Under the pieces are notes generated by a model that was not told the origin of the DNA, searched no databases, and saw only the letters and a list, made by a program, of their open reading frames with translations. Position numbers and translations under genes: made by a program. Shown here one piece after another: positions 41,651 through 51,185 of a stretch of 64,000 nt of DNA. This DNA comes from Elizabethkingia sp. YR214 (lineage in GTDB: Bacteria > Bacteroidota > Bacteroidia > Flavobacteriales > Weeksellaceae). Where the stretch lies: NCBI RefSeq assembly GCF_003058195.1, contig NZ_QBUH01000001.1, positions 620,001-684,000 on the forward strand, given 5' to 3'. How positions within the stretch are numbered: the first letter of the stretch is position 1; each line of letters begins with the position of its first letter.

Positions 41651-43624
41651 ATGAAAAGTAAAGGATTTAATTGGTTTTATTTAATCTTTGCAGCAGTATT
41701 GCTTATGCTTTTCCTTCCTGGTTTAATGTCTTCATCGGACACCAGAAAACTAGACGAGAAAAGTTTTTATGCATTATTGAGCCAAAATAAAATCAAAAAT
41801 GTTGTCGTATTAAAGGATACAGACGTTGCTCAGGTTTTTTTAACACCTGAAGCTAAAAACGATCCTGCATTGGCTAAGAAGAAAACGACTCCGTCGCCAA
41901 TGATGGGATTCATGAAAGAAAACCCGGATTTTACTGTAAATATTGGTGACCTGAAGTATTTTCAGGAACGCTATAACGCTATCACAGATAAAGATTCAAA
42001 TATCAAATCTAAACTTACGTTCGATACGGAAAGTTCTCCATGGAGTAGCTTCCTTATGAATATTTTGGTGTGGGTAGGTATTATGGTTCTGTTCTATTAT
42101 ATCTTCTTCAGAAAGATAGCTGGTGGCTCAGGTGGAGCAGGTGGCCAAATCTTTAACATTGGAAAATCGAGAGCGAAACTTTTTGATGAAAAAGAAAAGG
42201 TAAATGTTAGCTTTAAAGATGTTGCTGGTTTAGAAGGTGCTAAAGAAGAAGTACAGGAAGTTGTAGACTTTCTGAAGAACTCTGAAAAATACACCAAATT
42301 AGGTGGTAAAATACCAAAAGGTGTTCTTTTAGTAGGCCCTCCGGGAACAGGTAAAACCTTATTGGCGAAAGCTGTAGCTGGTGAAGCAAAAGTTCCTTTC
42401 TTCTCACTTTCAGGTTCCGATTTTGTGGAAATGTTTGTAGGGGTAGGTGCGTCCAGAGTACGTGATCTTTTTGCACAGGCAAAAGCGAAATCTCCGGCGA
42501 TTATATTTATCGATGAGATCGATGCTATTGGTAGAGCCAGAGGTCGTGGAAATATTACAGGTGGTAACGACGAAAGAGAAAACACACTAAATCAGTTGTT
42601 GACAGAAATGGATGGTTTTGGTACAGATACCAACGTTATTGTAATGGCAGCGACTAACCGTGCGGATATCCTGGATAAAGCATTAATGCGTGCTGGACGT
42701 TTTGACAGATCTATTTATGTGGATCTTCCGGAATTACATGAGCGTAAACAAATCTTTAATGTTCACCTTAAGAAAATTAAACTGGATTCTTCTGTAGATG
42801 TTGACTTCCTTGCGAAGCAAACACCTGGATTCAGTGGGGCAGATATTGCCAATGTTTGTAACGAAGCAGCTCTTATTGCAGCTAGAAACGGACACGAATC
42901 TGTAAATAAACAAGACTTCCTGGATGCTGTAGACAGAATTATTGGTGGTCTTGAAAAGAAAAATAAAGCGATTAAACCATCTGAAAAACGTAGAGTTGCT
43001 TTCCATGAAGCAGGTCATGCTACTGTTAGCTGGTTGGTAGAACATGCAGCGCCTTTACTAAAGGTTACAATTGTACCAAGAGGACGTTCTCTTGGGGCAG
43101 CATGGTATCTTCCGGAAGAAAGACAACTTACTACAACTGAACAAATGCTGGACGAAATGTGTGCAACATTAGGTGGTAGAGCTGCAGAGCAGGTTGTATT
43201 CGGAAATATCTCTACAGGTGCCCTTTCCGATTTGGAAAGAGTAACTAAGCAGGCGCAGGCAATGGTAACAATCTACGGACTAAGTGATGCTGTAGGTAAC
43301 CTGTCTTATTATGACAGCTCAGGTCAGCAGGAATACTCTTTTGGAAAACCATATTCAGAAGAAACTGCTAAGCTTATTGATAAGGAAATTTCCAAAATTG
43401 TAGAGTCTCAGTATCAGAGAGCTGTAGAAATTCTTTCAACTCATCGCAATAAATTGGATGCTTTAGCGTCTAAGTTATTAGATAAGGAAGTTATTTTTAG
43501 AGAAGATCTGGAGGAAATCTTTGGAAAAAGAGCCTGGGATCCGGAGTTAACAGAGCAACCGCTTTCTGCAACGACAGAGAATGATACTGTTAGCCCAATA
43601 AATGAGGAAGCAAAAGAGCTTTAA
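41651..43624 (+). CDS. ftsH: ATP-dependent zinc metalloprotease FtsH
   Basis: A 657-aa membrane-anchored AAA+ protease that degrades misfolded membrane and short-lived cytosolic proteins. Transmembrane helices at residues about 7-25 and 134-154 bracket a periplasmic domain; AAA module with Walker A GPPGTGKT (229-236), Walker [14 protein letters not shown], then the zinc HEAGH motif at 452-456 and the downstream acidic ligand. The start ATG gives [13 protein letters not shown]. The family length is standard. The LUD gene follows after 46 bases. Confidence 0.97.
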   Translation: MKSKGFNWFYLIFAAVLLMLFLPGLMSSSDTRKLDEKSFYALLSQNKIKNVVVLKDTDVAQVFLTPEAKNDPALAKKKTTPSPMMGFMKENPDFTVNIGDLKYFQERYNAITDKDSNIKSKLTFDTESSPWSSFLMNILVWVGIMVLFYYIFFRKIAGGSGGAGGQIFNIGKSRAKLFDEKEKVNVSFKDVAGLEGAKEEVQEVVDFLKNSEKYTKLGGKIPKGVLLVGPPGTGKTLLAKAVAGEAKVPFFSLSGSDFVEMFVGVGASRVRDLFAQAKAKSPAIIFIDEIDAIGRARGRGNITGGNDERENTLNQLLTEMDGFGTDTNVIVMAATNRADILDKALMRAGRFDRSIYVDLPELHERKQIFNVHLKKIKLDSSVDVDFLAKQTPGFSGADIANVCNEAALIAARNGHESVNKQDFLDAVDRIIGGLEKKNKAIKPSEKRRVAFHEAGHATVSWLVEHAAPLLKVTIVPRGRSLGAAWYLPEERQLTTTEQMLDEMCATLGGRAAEQVVFGNISTGALSDLERVTKQAQAMVTIYGLSDAVGNLSYYDSSGQQEYSFGKPYSEETAKLIDKEISKIVESQYQRAVEILSTHRNKLDALASKLLDKEVIFREDLEEIFGKRAWDPELTEQPLSATTENDTVSPINEEAKEL

Positions 43625-43670
43625 TTAAAAATAATTTTTATTTTTGTTAGGCTAATTAAAAATATTCAGA

Positions 43671-44249
43671 TTGAGCATTTTTAAAAAAATTGTTAATAAA
43701 CTGTTTAATAAAGACGAAGAGGAGGAAATAACTTCTGTTCGTCTGGGGGATCAACTGAAAAATGCTGATCTCGACTATAAATTTGCTCAACTTTTCACAC
43801 ATTCAGGAGGTTATTTTAACTATTGTGCGGACGAAGCAGAGGCTCTTCAAGCTTTGAATAGTATACTCAAACTTGAACAGGTAAAATCTGTTTTCTGCTG
43901 CGACGAAGACTTACAAAACTTCCTGAATGTTGTAAAAGTTCCTTACACCGAAAGTCTGGAACTTATAAATGATACTGCCTTTATTTCATGCGAATATCTT
44001 ATCGCTTTCGATGGTAGAATCATGTTGTCTTATAACAATATCAGACATTTCCCTTCATCTTCATTACCCGAGAAGATCATTATTATAGCAAACGTCTCTC
44101 AGATTGTTGCTAACCTCAACGACGCTATGATGAAAGTTAAGCGCAGAGGAACCCTGAAAAATCTTACATCAATTAGTGGAAATATTTCCAAATTAGATTC
44201 TCCTAACTCGGATAATACTAAACTTTTCTTACTTTTGCTGGAAGATTAA
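43671..44249 (+). CDS. LUD-domain protein, TTG start
   Basis: A 192-aa protein of the LutC/YkgG (LUD) type, related to lactate-use proteins but without nearby lutA/lutB, so the role is unknown. Segments: LDYKFAQLFTHSGGYFNYC, EALQALNSILKLEQVKSVFCCDEDL, CEYLIAFDGRIMLSYNNIRH and PEKIIIIANVSQIVANLNDAM. The start is the TTG at 43671 (MSIFKKIVNKLFNKDEEEE); no ATG is available within the conserved N-terminus. It sits between ftsH and cdsA with short gaps, a synteny typical of Flavobacteriia. Confidence 0.8.
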   Translation: MSIFKKIVNKLFNKDEEEEITSVRLGDQLKNADLDYKFAQLFTHSGGYFNYCADEAEALQALNSILKLEQVKSVFCCDEDLQNFLNVVKVPYTESLELINDTAFISCEYLIAFDGRIMLSYNNIRHFPSSSLPEKIIIIANVSQIVANLNDAMMKVKRRGTLKNLTSISGNISKLDSPNSDNTKLFLLLLED

Positions 44250-44260
44250 AAGGCATCACT

Positions 44261-45133
44261 TTGGATAAAAATCTCATACAGCGTCTTATTTCAGGACTGA
44301 TATACGGATTGGTTATTTTTCTGTGTACAACCCATTACGGCTCCACACTTATTTTAAAAACATTTTCAGTATCTGTTAATCAGTCTTATCTGTATTACGG
44401 ATTGATGACTTTTTTTGTAGTCGTTGGCGTTTATGAATGTGTAAAGATTACAAAATTAAAATCCTGGTTATGGATTCTTATAACCGTTATTCTTGGCGGA
44501 TATATCTATTACAGATTTTCTTATAAATTTTTCTATCAGTATTTCTATCTAGGAATTAACATGATGGATATTTTTGGCATTATACTTATGGCATTGGCCA
44601 TGATTACTATTTTCAAGTTTCCGCAGGAAATTAAAAATGATAATGGTAAAATGATCTTTACCATCCTGTATGTAACAATTCCTTTTGGCTTCGCACTTGG
44701 ATTACCGGATTTTTTACCTTATGATACCCACTTTAGCTGGGAAGCTTTCATGCTGTTTGTCCTGATCTGGAGTAGCGATTCTTTTGCATATTTTGCTGGT
44801 AGATTGTTTGGGAAGCATAAAATGGCGCCAACGATCAGCCCTAAAAAAACATGGGAAGGTTTTGCCGGTGGTGTTGTATGTACAGTGATTTTAGGCTATT
44901 TTATTGAATATAAATTCCCTGAAATGAAAGGAAACTGGATGGTGGTTGGACTTTTAGTTGCTATCTTTGCACCGTTGGGAGATTTGGTAGAGTCACAGCT
45001 CAAAAGAACTTTCAATGTAAAAGATTCGGGAAATATAATCCCGGGACACGGAGGTGTATTGGACAGGCTGGACAGCTTTATACTTTGCGCTCCTGTCGTT
45101 TATGTTTATTTTATGATTTTAACAAGGTTTTAG
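44261..45133 (+). CDS. cdsA: phosphatidate cytidylyltransferase, TTG start
   Basis: Forms CDP-diacylglycerol from phosphatidic acid and CTP for all phospholipids, at the inner membrane. A 290-aa protein with about eight transmembrane helices. The signature LVESQLKRTFNVKDSGN then PGHGGVLDRLDS (metal Asp pair) is complete. The gene starts with TTG at 44261 (MDKNLIQRLISG), 11 bases after the LUD stop. It is followed without a gap by psd, whose product uses the same pathway (phosphatidylethanolamine branch). Confidence 0.93.
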   Translation: MDKNLIQRLISGLIYGLVIFLCTTHYGSTLILKTFSVSVNQSYLYYGLMTFFVVVGVYECVKITKLKSWLWILITVILGGYIYYRFSYKFFYQYFYLGINMMDIFGIILMALAMITIFKFPQEIKNDNGKMIFTILYVTIPFGFALGLPDFLPYDTHFSWEAFMLFVLIWSSDSFAYFAGRLFGKHKMAPTISPKKTWEGFAGGVVCTVILGYFIEYKFPEMKGNWMVVGLLVAIFAPLGDLVESQLKRTFNVKDSGNIIPGHGGVLDRLDSFILCAPVVYVYFMILTRF

Positions 45134-45796
45134 ATGAAATTTCACAAAGAAGGTAAAGGTACTTTACTTACGGTTTTATTAGCCATTATTATTATTTCAG
45201 GAGTTAGTATCTACTTTCTGGAGATGTGGTCATTGCTTATTATTATACCATTATTGGTATTGTATGGTTTTGTAATGTGGTTCTTCAGAAATCCTGAAAG
45301 AAATATTCTGGATCAGGTGGATAACGTTATTGCTCCGGTAGATGGTAAAGTAGTAATGATAAAGAAGGTTTTCGAAGGAGAGGTTCTTCAGCAGGAATGT
45401 CTGCAGATTTCAATCTTTATGTCACCACTTAACGTACACGTTTGTCGTTATCCGGTTACAGGGGAGGTAACGTATAAAAAATACCATAAAGGTAAATATC
45501 TGGTTGCATGGCATGAGAAATCCTCTGAGCTTAATGAAAGAACAACTATGGCAGTTAAAACTTTAACGGGGGCCAATGTTGTATTCAGACAAATTGCAGG
45601 ATATGTGGCTAGACGTATCGTATTCTATCCGGAAATCGGAGATTCTGCAAAAGCCGGTCATGAATATGGTTTTATTAAATTCGGGTCCAGAATGGACGTT
45701 TTTCTGCCTTTGGATACAGAAGTGATCTGTAAAATAGGAGATATTACAAAAGGAGGTATAGACATTATTGCAAAGCTTCCTACAGAAAATAAATAA
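45134..45796 (+). CDS. phosphatidylserine decarboxylase family protein
   Basis: A 220-aa pyruvoyl-dependent decarboxylase converting phosphatidylserine to phosphatidylethanolamine. The short form (archaeal-type, class II-like) has two N-terminal membrane helices (about residues 14-49), VIAPVDGKVVMIKKV, QISIFMSPLNVHV, and the self-cleavage motif FGSRMDVFLP, where the Gly-Ser bond is cut to make the pyruvoyl cofactor. It starts at the base after the cdsA stop. The gene group ends in a strong terminator. A soluble or membrane PssA partner is not in this window. Confidence 0.9.
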   Translation: MKFHKEGKGTLLTVLLAIIIISGVSIYFLEMWSLLIIIPLLVLYGFVMWFFRNPERNILDQVDNVIAPVDGKVVMIKKVFEGEVLQQECLQISIFMSPLNVHVCRYPVTGEVTYKKYHKGKYLVAWHEKSSELNERTTMAVKTLTGANVVFRQIAGYVARRIVFYPEIGDSAKAGHEYGFIKFGSRMDVFLPLDTEVICKIGDITKGGIDIIAKLPTENK

Positions 45797-45822
45797 ATCT
45801 TCGTTAGCAAGATTAGAATAAT

Positions 45823-45858
45823 AAAAAAACAGGTCCCGTTTTCAGGACCTGTTTTTTT
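45823..45858 (+). terminator. terminator after psd
   Basis: Fourteen-bp stem aaaaaaacaggtcc / ggacctgttttttt with loop cgttttca, ending in T-run; the osmC ATG follows at 45875. Confidence 0.88.
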
Positions 45859-45874
45859 GTTGTATTTTTAACTC

Positions 45875-46255
45875 ATGGCAAAAGCATTAATTTCACAACA
45901 GAACTATTATACAGATGTTGAATTAGATTCTTACAGAGTTCACGTAGATGAACCTAAGAATGTCGGAGGTCAGAATCTTGGCCCAAAACCAACAGAACTT
46001 TTAGATGCAGCACTGGCTTCATGTACGGCAATTACACTAAAGATGTATGCAGACCGTAAGCAATGGGAACTTGGTGACCTGTATGTGGAAGCCAAGAGAA
46101 TAATAAACACAAAAGGAGAAAGCACTTTCAGAATAAGCTTGTCAACAAATGTTGAGCTTAGCGACGAACAGAAAGATAAGCTTCTGGAAATAGCAGATAA
46201 ATGCCCTGTGCACAAAATGCTGGACCAGAATGAAATGAAAACTTTTTGGATTTAA
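45875..46255 (+). CDS. OsmC family peroxiredoxin-like protein
   Basis: A 126-aa OsmC/Ohr-fold protein that reduces organic hydroperoxides through a cysteine pair. The two active-site cysteines are visible as SCTAITLKMYADRK (Cys at about residue 50) and KCPVHKML (about residue 110), conserved in the family. The N-terminus (MAKALISQQNYYTDVELDSYRVHVDEP) is standard. Whether it acts as OsmC or a distinct YhfA-like member cannot be decided. Single gene, ending in a palindromic structure. Confidence 0.85.
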   Translation: MAKALISQQNYYTDVELDSYRVHVDEPKNVGGQNLGPKPTELLDAALASCTAITLKMYADRKQWELGDLYVEAKRIINTKGESTFRISLSTNVELSDEQKDKLLEIADKCPVHKMLDQNEMKTFWI

Positions 46256-46280
46256 GAAAGAACAACTTATGTTAAATATA

Positions 46281-46310
46281 AAGGCACCAAAGAAATTTCT
46301 TTGGTGCCTT
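46281..46310. terminator. 30-base perfect palindrome, likely bidirectional terminator
   Basis: Arms aaggcaccaaagaaa / tttctttggtgcctt are exact reverse complements with no loop base between them. It lies between convergent osmC and the ABC exporter genes; only a weak T-rich tail follows on the plus strand. Confidence 0.75.
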
Positions 46311-46343
46311 ATAAAATATTTTTAGTTTTTTGTCAGATCCTGA

Positions 46344-48155
46344 TTAATCAAAGTTCTGAAGATCTACTAATTTGCGGTATACGCTATTATTTTCCATCAG
46401 ATTATGGTGGGTGCCCTGCTCAACGATAACTCCTCTTTCCATCACAACGATCCAGTCTGCTTTCTGAATTGTCGATAGTCTGTGGGCAATCACCAGAGAA
46501 GTTCTGTTCTCCATCATTTTTTCCAAAGCTTCTTGTACAAATCGTTCGGACTCTGTATCCAGAGCCGATGTAGCCTCATCCAGAATCATAATTGGTGGAT
46601 TCTTCAATACAGCACGGGCAATTGAAACTCTTTGTTTTTGACCACCGGATAGCTTGTTACCATCGTCTCCAATATTAGTTTCATAACCATCAGGAAGGTT
46701 TTCTATAAACTGGTGTGCATTAGCAATTTTTGCCGCTTCAATAATTTCTTCACGGGTGGCATTTTCTTTACCCATGGCAATATTGTTATAGATGGTGTCA
46801 TTGAATAATACTGATTCCTGAGTTACCATACCCAGAATAGAGCGGTATTCCTTTAATTTCAGATCTTTAATGTTGTTGCCGTCTACTGTTATGGCACCTT
46901 CAGTTACATCATAGAAACGAGCCAGGAGGTTGGCAATTGTTGTTTTTCCGCTACCACTTTGTCCTACCAGAGCAACAGTACTCCCTTTTGGAATACTAAG
47001 ATTAAAGTTTTTCAGAATCAGATTCTCCTTGTTATAATAGAAGCCTACATTTTTGAACTCAATACGATCTTTCAGCTCAGAAACCGGAATAGGATTCGCT
47101 ATTTCGTCAACTTTAACGTCGGCATCCAATATGTCCATTACTCTTACAAGTGAAGCTTCACCTTTTTGGATATTGGATATAGATGTTGCTAAACTCTTTG
47201 CAGGGGGTAAGATCTGAAAGAACATACCCAGGAAAACTAAGAAGTCCTGTGGCTGCATATTCTTATTTACCAAAATCTGATAACCTCCGTACCATGTAAT
47301 AATAAGGAAAGTAATAGCTCCTAAGAATTCACTCATAGGAGAGGCTAGCTCTCTTTTTCTGCCAAGGCTGATGGAGTGGTTGATCCATTTGGTCATAGAA
47401 CCGGTAAAACGATTATCCAGTAACTTATCAGCATTGAAAATCTTGATAATCTTTGCCGACTTCAATGTTTCGTCTACGATGGAGAAAACATTCCCTAGTT
47501 CATTCTGAGCTTTATGAGAATCCTTTTTCAGACTTTTCCCTATAAGAGAAATTAATGTTCCCATTACAGGTAATACCAATAAACTGAAAAGTGTTAATTG
47601 TGGATTCAAAAAGAATAATGATGCCAATGTACCTATAAGCATAAACGGTGAGTTTACAAGGTCTACAAGGCTTCCCAGAATATTATTTTCTACTTCGCCA
47701 ACATCATTAGACATTCTGGACATAAGATCTCCTTTTCTTTGCTCCGAAAAGAAAGAAACAGGAAGCGTAAGAATCTTTCTGTACATAGATCCTCTAAGAT
47801 CTTTTGTTACTCCAACGCGGTAGAAGATCAGGAGGTAAGCTCCAAGATAACGGACAATATTTCTCAGGAAGAAAGCAACACCGGTAATAATACAAAGCCA
47901 AAGCAATACATTTAAACTGCCATGCTTTTCTATTTCATTATTAATAAAAGTATAAAGCGTTCTTTTAAGGTTGTCAGAAAAACCATCTCCTTTTATTTCC
48001 TGCTTCTCTGTGCCGAAGAGTATTCCCAGTACAGGTAAGAGTGTTCCGATGGATGCTATTTGAAGAAGAGAGTATAAAATATTGAAAAATAAACTCCCGT
48101 AAATATATTTTTGGTGTGGTTTAGCAAATTTTAGAATCCTAAAGTATAAGTTCAT
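46344..48155 (-). CDS. ABC exporter, ATP-binding/permease fusion (MsbA-like)
   Basis: A 603-aa half-transporter working as a homodimer. Six transmembrane helices in residues about 20-320, then the nucleotide-binding domain with Walker A GQSGSGKTT (about 392-400), Q-loop MVTQESVLF, signature LSGGQKQRVSIARA and Walker B PIMILDEATSALD. MsbA-type exporters flip lipid A or drugs; the substrate is not shown by sequence. The ATG at 48155 is chosen over the in-frame TTG at 48158. Monocistronic. Confidence 0.88.
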   Translation of the reverse strand: MNLYFRILKFAKPHQKYIYGSLFFNILYSLLQIASIGTLLPVLGILFGTEKQEIKGDGFSDNLKRTLYTFINNEIEKHGSLNVLLWLCIITGVAFFLRNIVRYLGAYLLIFYRVGVTKDLRGSMYRKILTLPVSFFSEQRKGDLMSRMSNDVGEVENNILGSLVDLVNSPFMLIGTLASLFFLNPQLTLFSLLVLPVMGTLISLIGKSLKKDSHKAQNELGNVFSIVDETLKSAKIIKIFNADKLLDNRFTGSMTKWINHSISLGRKRELASPMSEFLGAITFLIITWYGGYQILVNKNMQPQDFLVFLGMFFQILPPAKSLATSISNIQKGEASLVRVMDILDADVKVDEIANPIPVSELKDRIEFKNVGFYYNKENLILKNFNLSIPKGSTVALVGQSGSGKTTIANLLARFYDVTEGAITVDGNNIKDLKLKEYRSILGMVTQESVLFNDTIYNNIAMGKENATREEIIEAAKIANAHQFIENLPDGYETNIGDDGNKLSGGQKQRVSIARAVLKNPPIMILDEATSALDTESERFVQEALEKMMENRTSLVIAHRLSTIQKADWIVVMERGVIVEQGTHHNLMENNSVYRKLVDLQNFD

Positions 48156-48174
48156 CAATTTTTAGATTAAGCTA

Positions 48175-48182
48175 CAAATGTA
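48175..48182 (-). promoter_or_regulatory. minus-7 box TACATTTG of the ABC exporter
   Basis: Minus-strand TACATTTG (plus strand CAAATGTA), 20 bases before the start codon. Confidence 0.45.
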
Positions 48183-48213
48183 GTGCATTTACATTTACTA
48201 TACAGCATACATG

Positions 48214-48240
48214 AAAAAACCGTCCCTCTCAGGACGGTTC
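48214..48240 (-). terminator. terminator after DUF4293 gene
   Basis: On the minus strand: stem aaccgtcc-tgagag-ggacggtt followed by a T-run, 25 bases after the DUF4293 stop. Confidence 0.85.
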
Positions 48241-48264
48241 TCACTCAAAAAAATCGTTGTAAGT

Positions 48265-48654
48265 CTACCGGAATCTGTCTACAGATTTTACAAGTTTCTC
48301 ATCTTTTTTAATGTAGATGTTTGCTATAATCAAACCTACAATTGCGATGAGCGGAAATGTTAACTCAATACCCTTCTCAGGAAAACTAATTCCTCCGGGT
48401 AATTTTAGTAGCCAGTAAGCCAATAAGCCGATCAACAAGGCGTTTATGAAAATGCTGATATTATTCAGCAAGATTTGTCTTTTTCTGTTTTTATAACTGA
48501 AAATGCTTAGCAAAGAGATTAATATCAATATGACTGTTGCAATAGTTATAACAGGAGTTGTTCCTAATACGTCTACATCCTGCCCTGTATAAAATAAAAA
48601 AACAGCGGCTAATACAGCAAGAAACATCCAGACAGTTTGTATTCTTTGAAGCAT
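48265..48654 (-). CDS. DUF4293 membrane protein
   Basis: A 129-aa protein with four transmembrane helices (about residues 8-24, 35-53, 63-81, 91-110) and the family start MLQRIQTVWMFLAVLAAVFLFYTG. DUF4293 is restricted to Bacteroidota and of unknown function. It is divergent from rho with about 170 bases between them, and rho-DUF4293 adjacency is frequent in Flavobacteriia. Confidence 0.82.
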   Translation of the reverse strand: MLQRIQTVWMFLAVLAAVFLFYTGQDVDVLGTTPVITIATVILILISLLSIFSYKNRKRQILLNNISIFINALLIGLLAYWLLKLPGGISFPEKGIELTFPLIAIVGLIIANIYIKKDEKLVKSVDRFR

Positions 48655-48672
48655 TTATGCAATTAATTTATG

Positions 48673-48680
48673 CAAAAGTA
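48673..48680 (-). promoter_or_regulatory. minus-7 box TACTTTTG of DUF4293
   Basis: Minus-strand TACTTTTG (plus strand CAAAAGTA), about 19 bases before the DUF4293 start. Confidence 0.45.
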
Positions 48681-48690
48681 ATAATATTTT

Positions 48691-48720
48691 TTTGGTTTTT
48701 ATAAAAAATGTGTAGATTTG
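48691..48720 (+). promoter_or_regulatory. promoter of rho with long leader
   Basis: TTTG at 48691-48694 and TAGATTTG at 48713-48720, spaced by 18 bases, match the TTTG-n-TAnnTTTG consensus. The implied leader is about 100 bases before the rho ATG at 48823, long enough for autoregulatory attenuation, which is known for rho in other bacteria. Confidence 0.6.
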
Positions 48721-48822
48721 CATTACACAGAATCGCAAAATGGACATTATCAATCTGATAGGTTCACTCTCATAAAGATTTTAAATTACAATTTTATACC
48801 TTACATACATTATTAATTTCAT

Positions 48823-50610
48823 ATGTTTGACATTGAAAGTCTAAAGTCAAAATCGGATACCGAATTGACGAAAATCTCAAAAGATTTAGGTATTGGTGTG
48901 AAGAAAACTTCCGATATTAACGAAAAAATTTACGCTATATTGGATTTTCAGGCATCCAACCCTCAAACGATTAAGGATTACCTCGGACCACAGGATAAAG
49001 GAAATGATGCCGGAAATGAAGAAGCCGCGCAACCTAAGAAAAGAGGAAGGAAGCCTGCTGCCAAAGCTGAAGTTGTAAAAACTCCAGAGGAACCGGCTAA
49101 GCCTGAAACGCCTGTAAAGGAAGTTAGAAAGAAGGCCGAGACTACTAAAGCTGAAGTTCCTGTAGAGGAGGCTGCTAAAGTTACCGAGGAAACTAGTCAG
49201 CCAGAAAAAAAGCAAAGAAGAAGAGTTACAAAAACTCAACCGCCTGTAGAGGCAAAAACAACACCGGAAGAAACTGCTCCGGAAGCTTCAGAACCTGTTG
49301 AAGTTGTGGTACCTACCAAAAAAGAAACACAAGCTGTTCCTCAGCAAAAAAATAACAACCAGAACAATAACAACAACAACAACAATAACAACAACAATAA
49401 TAATAATCAGAATCAGAACAGACAACATCACCATAATCAGAATAGAAATAATGGCGATGCAAAACATTCTGAACCACAGAAGAAGGAATATAGCTTCGAT
49501 GGTATTGTAACTGTGGAAGGTGTTCTGGAAATTTTACCAGATAATTATGGATTCCTTAGATCTTCAGACTTTAGCTATATATCGTCTCCTGATGATGTAT
49601 ATGTATCTACAAGTCAGATTAAGAACTACGGATTAAAAACTGGTGATACAGTAAAAGGTATTGTTCGTTTACCTAAAGAAGGAGAGAAATATTTCTCTTT
49701 GCAACGTCCTACAGAAGTTAACGGAAGGGATCTTGCTTATATTAAGGACAGAGTAGCTTTCGAATTTTTAACACCACTTTTCCCACAGGAGAAATTTAAC
49801 CTGGCAGGAAAAAATGCAACATTATCAACAAGAATTGTAGATCTTTTTGCACCAATTGGTAAAGGCCAGCGTGCGATGATCGTAGCACAGCCTAAAACTG
49901 GTAAAACAATGTTGTTGAAGGATATCGCCAATAGTATTTCTGCAAATCACCCGGAAGCTTATATGATGGTCTTATTGATCGACGAAAGACCGGAAGAAGT
50001 TACGGATATGCAGAGAAGTGTAAATGCAGAAGTTATTGCATCTACATTCGACGAAGCTGCTGATAAGCACGTAAAAGTTGCCAACCTGGTATTGTCCAAA
50101 GCACAGAGACTTGTAGAATGTGGGCACGATGTAGTAATTCTTCTGGATTCTATTACGCGTTTGGCCAGAGCTTACAATACAGTAACTCCTGCATCCGGTA
50201 AAATACTTTCTGGTGGTGTTGATGCTAATGCATTGCACAAGCCAAAGAGATTCTTTGGTGCAGCGAGAAAAATTGAAGGTGGCGGTTCTTTAACTATTAT
50301 TGCAACTGCACTAATTGATACAGGTTCTAAAATGGACGAAGTGATCTTTGAAGAATTCAAAGGAACTGGTAACATGGAACTTCAATTAGACAGAAAGATT
50401 GCGAACAAGCGTATTTATCCTGCTGTAGACCTTATCTCTTCCAGTACACGTAGAGATGATCTGTTACTCGACGAAGTAACTCAGCAAAGAATGTGGATTA
50501 TGCGTAAGTACCTTGCCGATATGAATCCTGTAGAAGCAATGGAGTTTGTAAAAAAACACATGCAGTCTACCGTAAATAATGAAGAGTTCTTAATGTCCAT
50601 GAACAAATAG
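48823..50610 (+). CDS. rho: transcription termination factor Rho with Asn-rich insert
   Basis: A 595-aa hexameric RNA helicase that ends transcription. Residues 1-50 form a Rho N-terminal helical domain; 60-170 is charged and Pro/Lys/Glu-rich; 177-210 is a low-complexity segment with 15 consecutive Asn (181-195); a cold-shock RNA-binding domain begins near 225 ([23 protein letters not shown]), and the ATPase has Walker A AQPKTGKT (355-362). The disordered insert is typical of Bacteroidota Rho. Promoter and long leader precede it; a barrel-like gene follows by two bases. Confidence 0.96.
   Translation: MFDIESLKSKSDTELTKISKDLGIGVKKTSDINEKIYAILDFQASNPQTIKDYLGPQDKGNDAGNEEAAQPKKRGRKPAAKAEVVKTPEEPAKPETPVKEVRKKAETTKAEVPVEEAAKVTEETSQPEKKQRRRVTKTQPPVEAKTTPEETAPEASEPVEVVVPTKKETQAVPQQKNNNQNNNNNNNNNNNNNNNQNQNRQHHHNQNRNNGDAKHSEPQKKEYSFDGIVTVEGVLEILPDNYGFLRSSDFSYISSPDDVYVSTSQIKNYGLKTGDTVKGIVRLPKEGEKYFSLQRPTEVNGRDLAYIKDRVAFEFLTPLFPQEKFNLAGKNATLSTRIVDLFAPIGKGQRAMIVAQPKTGKTMLLKDIANSISANHPEAYMMVLLIDERPEEVTDMQRSVNAEVIASTFDEAADKHVKVANLVLSKAQRLVECGHDVVILLDSITRLARAYNTVTPASGKILSGGVDANALHKPKRFFGAARKIEGGGSLTIIATALIDTGSKMDEVIFEEFKGTGNMELQLDRKIANKRIYPAVDLISSSTRRDDLLLDEVTQQRMWIMRKYLADMNPVEAMEFVKKHMQSTVNNEEFLMSMNK
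49351..49407 (+). repeat. AAC/AAT trinucleotide tract encoding poly-Asn in rho
   Basis: Coding tract of AAC and AAT codons, 15 uninterrupted Asn codons at 49363-49407 preceded by NNNQ; mixed codon use rather than one identical triplet. Confidence 0.9.
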
Positions 50611-50612
50611 TC

Positions 50613-51095
50613 ATGAAGATTTTTCTTAAAATATTACCTGCGTTTTTGTTGCTACTTTCAGTAGCAGCAAAAGCCCAGATAACAGTGCACCCAATGGTAC
50701 ATGCCGGATATGTTTATCAGAACCAAAGCTTTGGAGAAGTAGGTGGGCGTCTATTATTTTTAACCAATGACGATACTCTTTTCAGAGTTGGGGCAGCCGC
50801 AATGATGGGTGAGACTAATGGTAAGTTTGCTGTTATGCCAAAAGTACAGGCAGATATTTTACTAAACTTCGAAAAGAATGTAGATATTTTTCACTCATGG
50901 TACCTTCTTCTTGGTGCAGAAAGTACGAACAAGTACATTGCACCAAAAGCAGGATTTAGCCTTTTCGGGATTATAGATCTTACCGGAGGTTATGCCTTTA
51001 ATTATGGAGATGCTACTTTAAACGGGAAACAGTTGAAAGGCTTTAATTTTAATCTGACTTTTAATATTCCTTTAGTAGCTTTATCTAAAAAATAG
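50613..51095 (+). CDS. exported small beta-barrel-like protein, hypothetical
   Basis: A 160-aa secreted protein: signal peptide MKIFLKILPAFLLLLSVAAKAQ, then alternating short hydrophobic strands with Gly turns (GYVYQNQSFGEVGGRLLF, AMMGETNGKFAVMPKVQADILL, FSLFGIIDLTGGYAFNYG) ending in FNLTFNIPLVALSKK. This looks like an 8-strand outer-membrane barrel or related beta fold, but no family is recognised. It begins two bases after the rho stop and probably shares its transcript, which is odd for an unrelated function. Confidence 0.6.
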   Translation: MKIFLKILPAFLLLLSVAAKAQITVHPMVHAGYVYQNQSFGEVGGRLLFLTNDDTLFRVGAAAMMGETNGKFAVMPKVQADILLNFEKNVDIFHSWYLLLGAESTNKYIAPKAGFSLFGIIDLTGGYAFNYGDATLNGKQLKGFNFNLTFNIPLVALSKK

Positions 51096-51185
51096 CACGA
51101 TTTCTTTTATTAAAAGTTGGTGCTATTAAATAATTTTATAATTTAGCAGTTCAAACAGACAAATAATATTACTATAAGCAGAACA

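Noticed and set aside
49351-49407. AAC/AAT tract as CRISPR or satellite array
   Set aside because: It is in-frame coding sequence for poly-Asn inside rho; no spacer structure exists.
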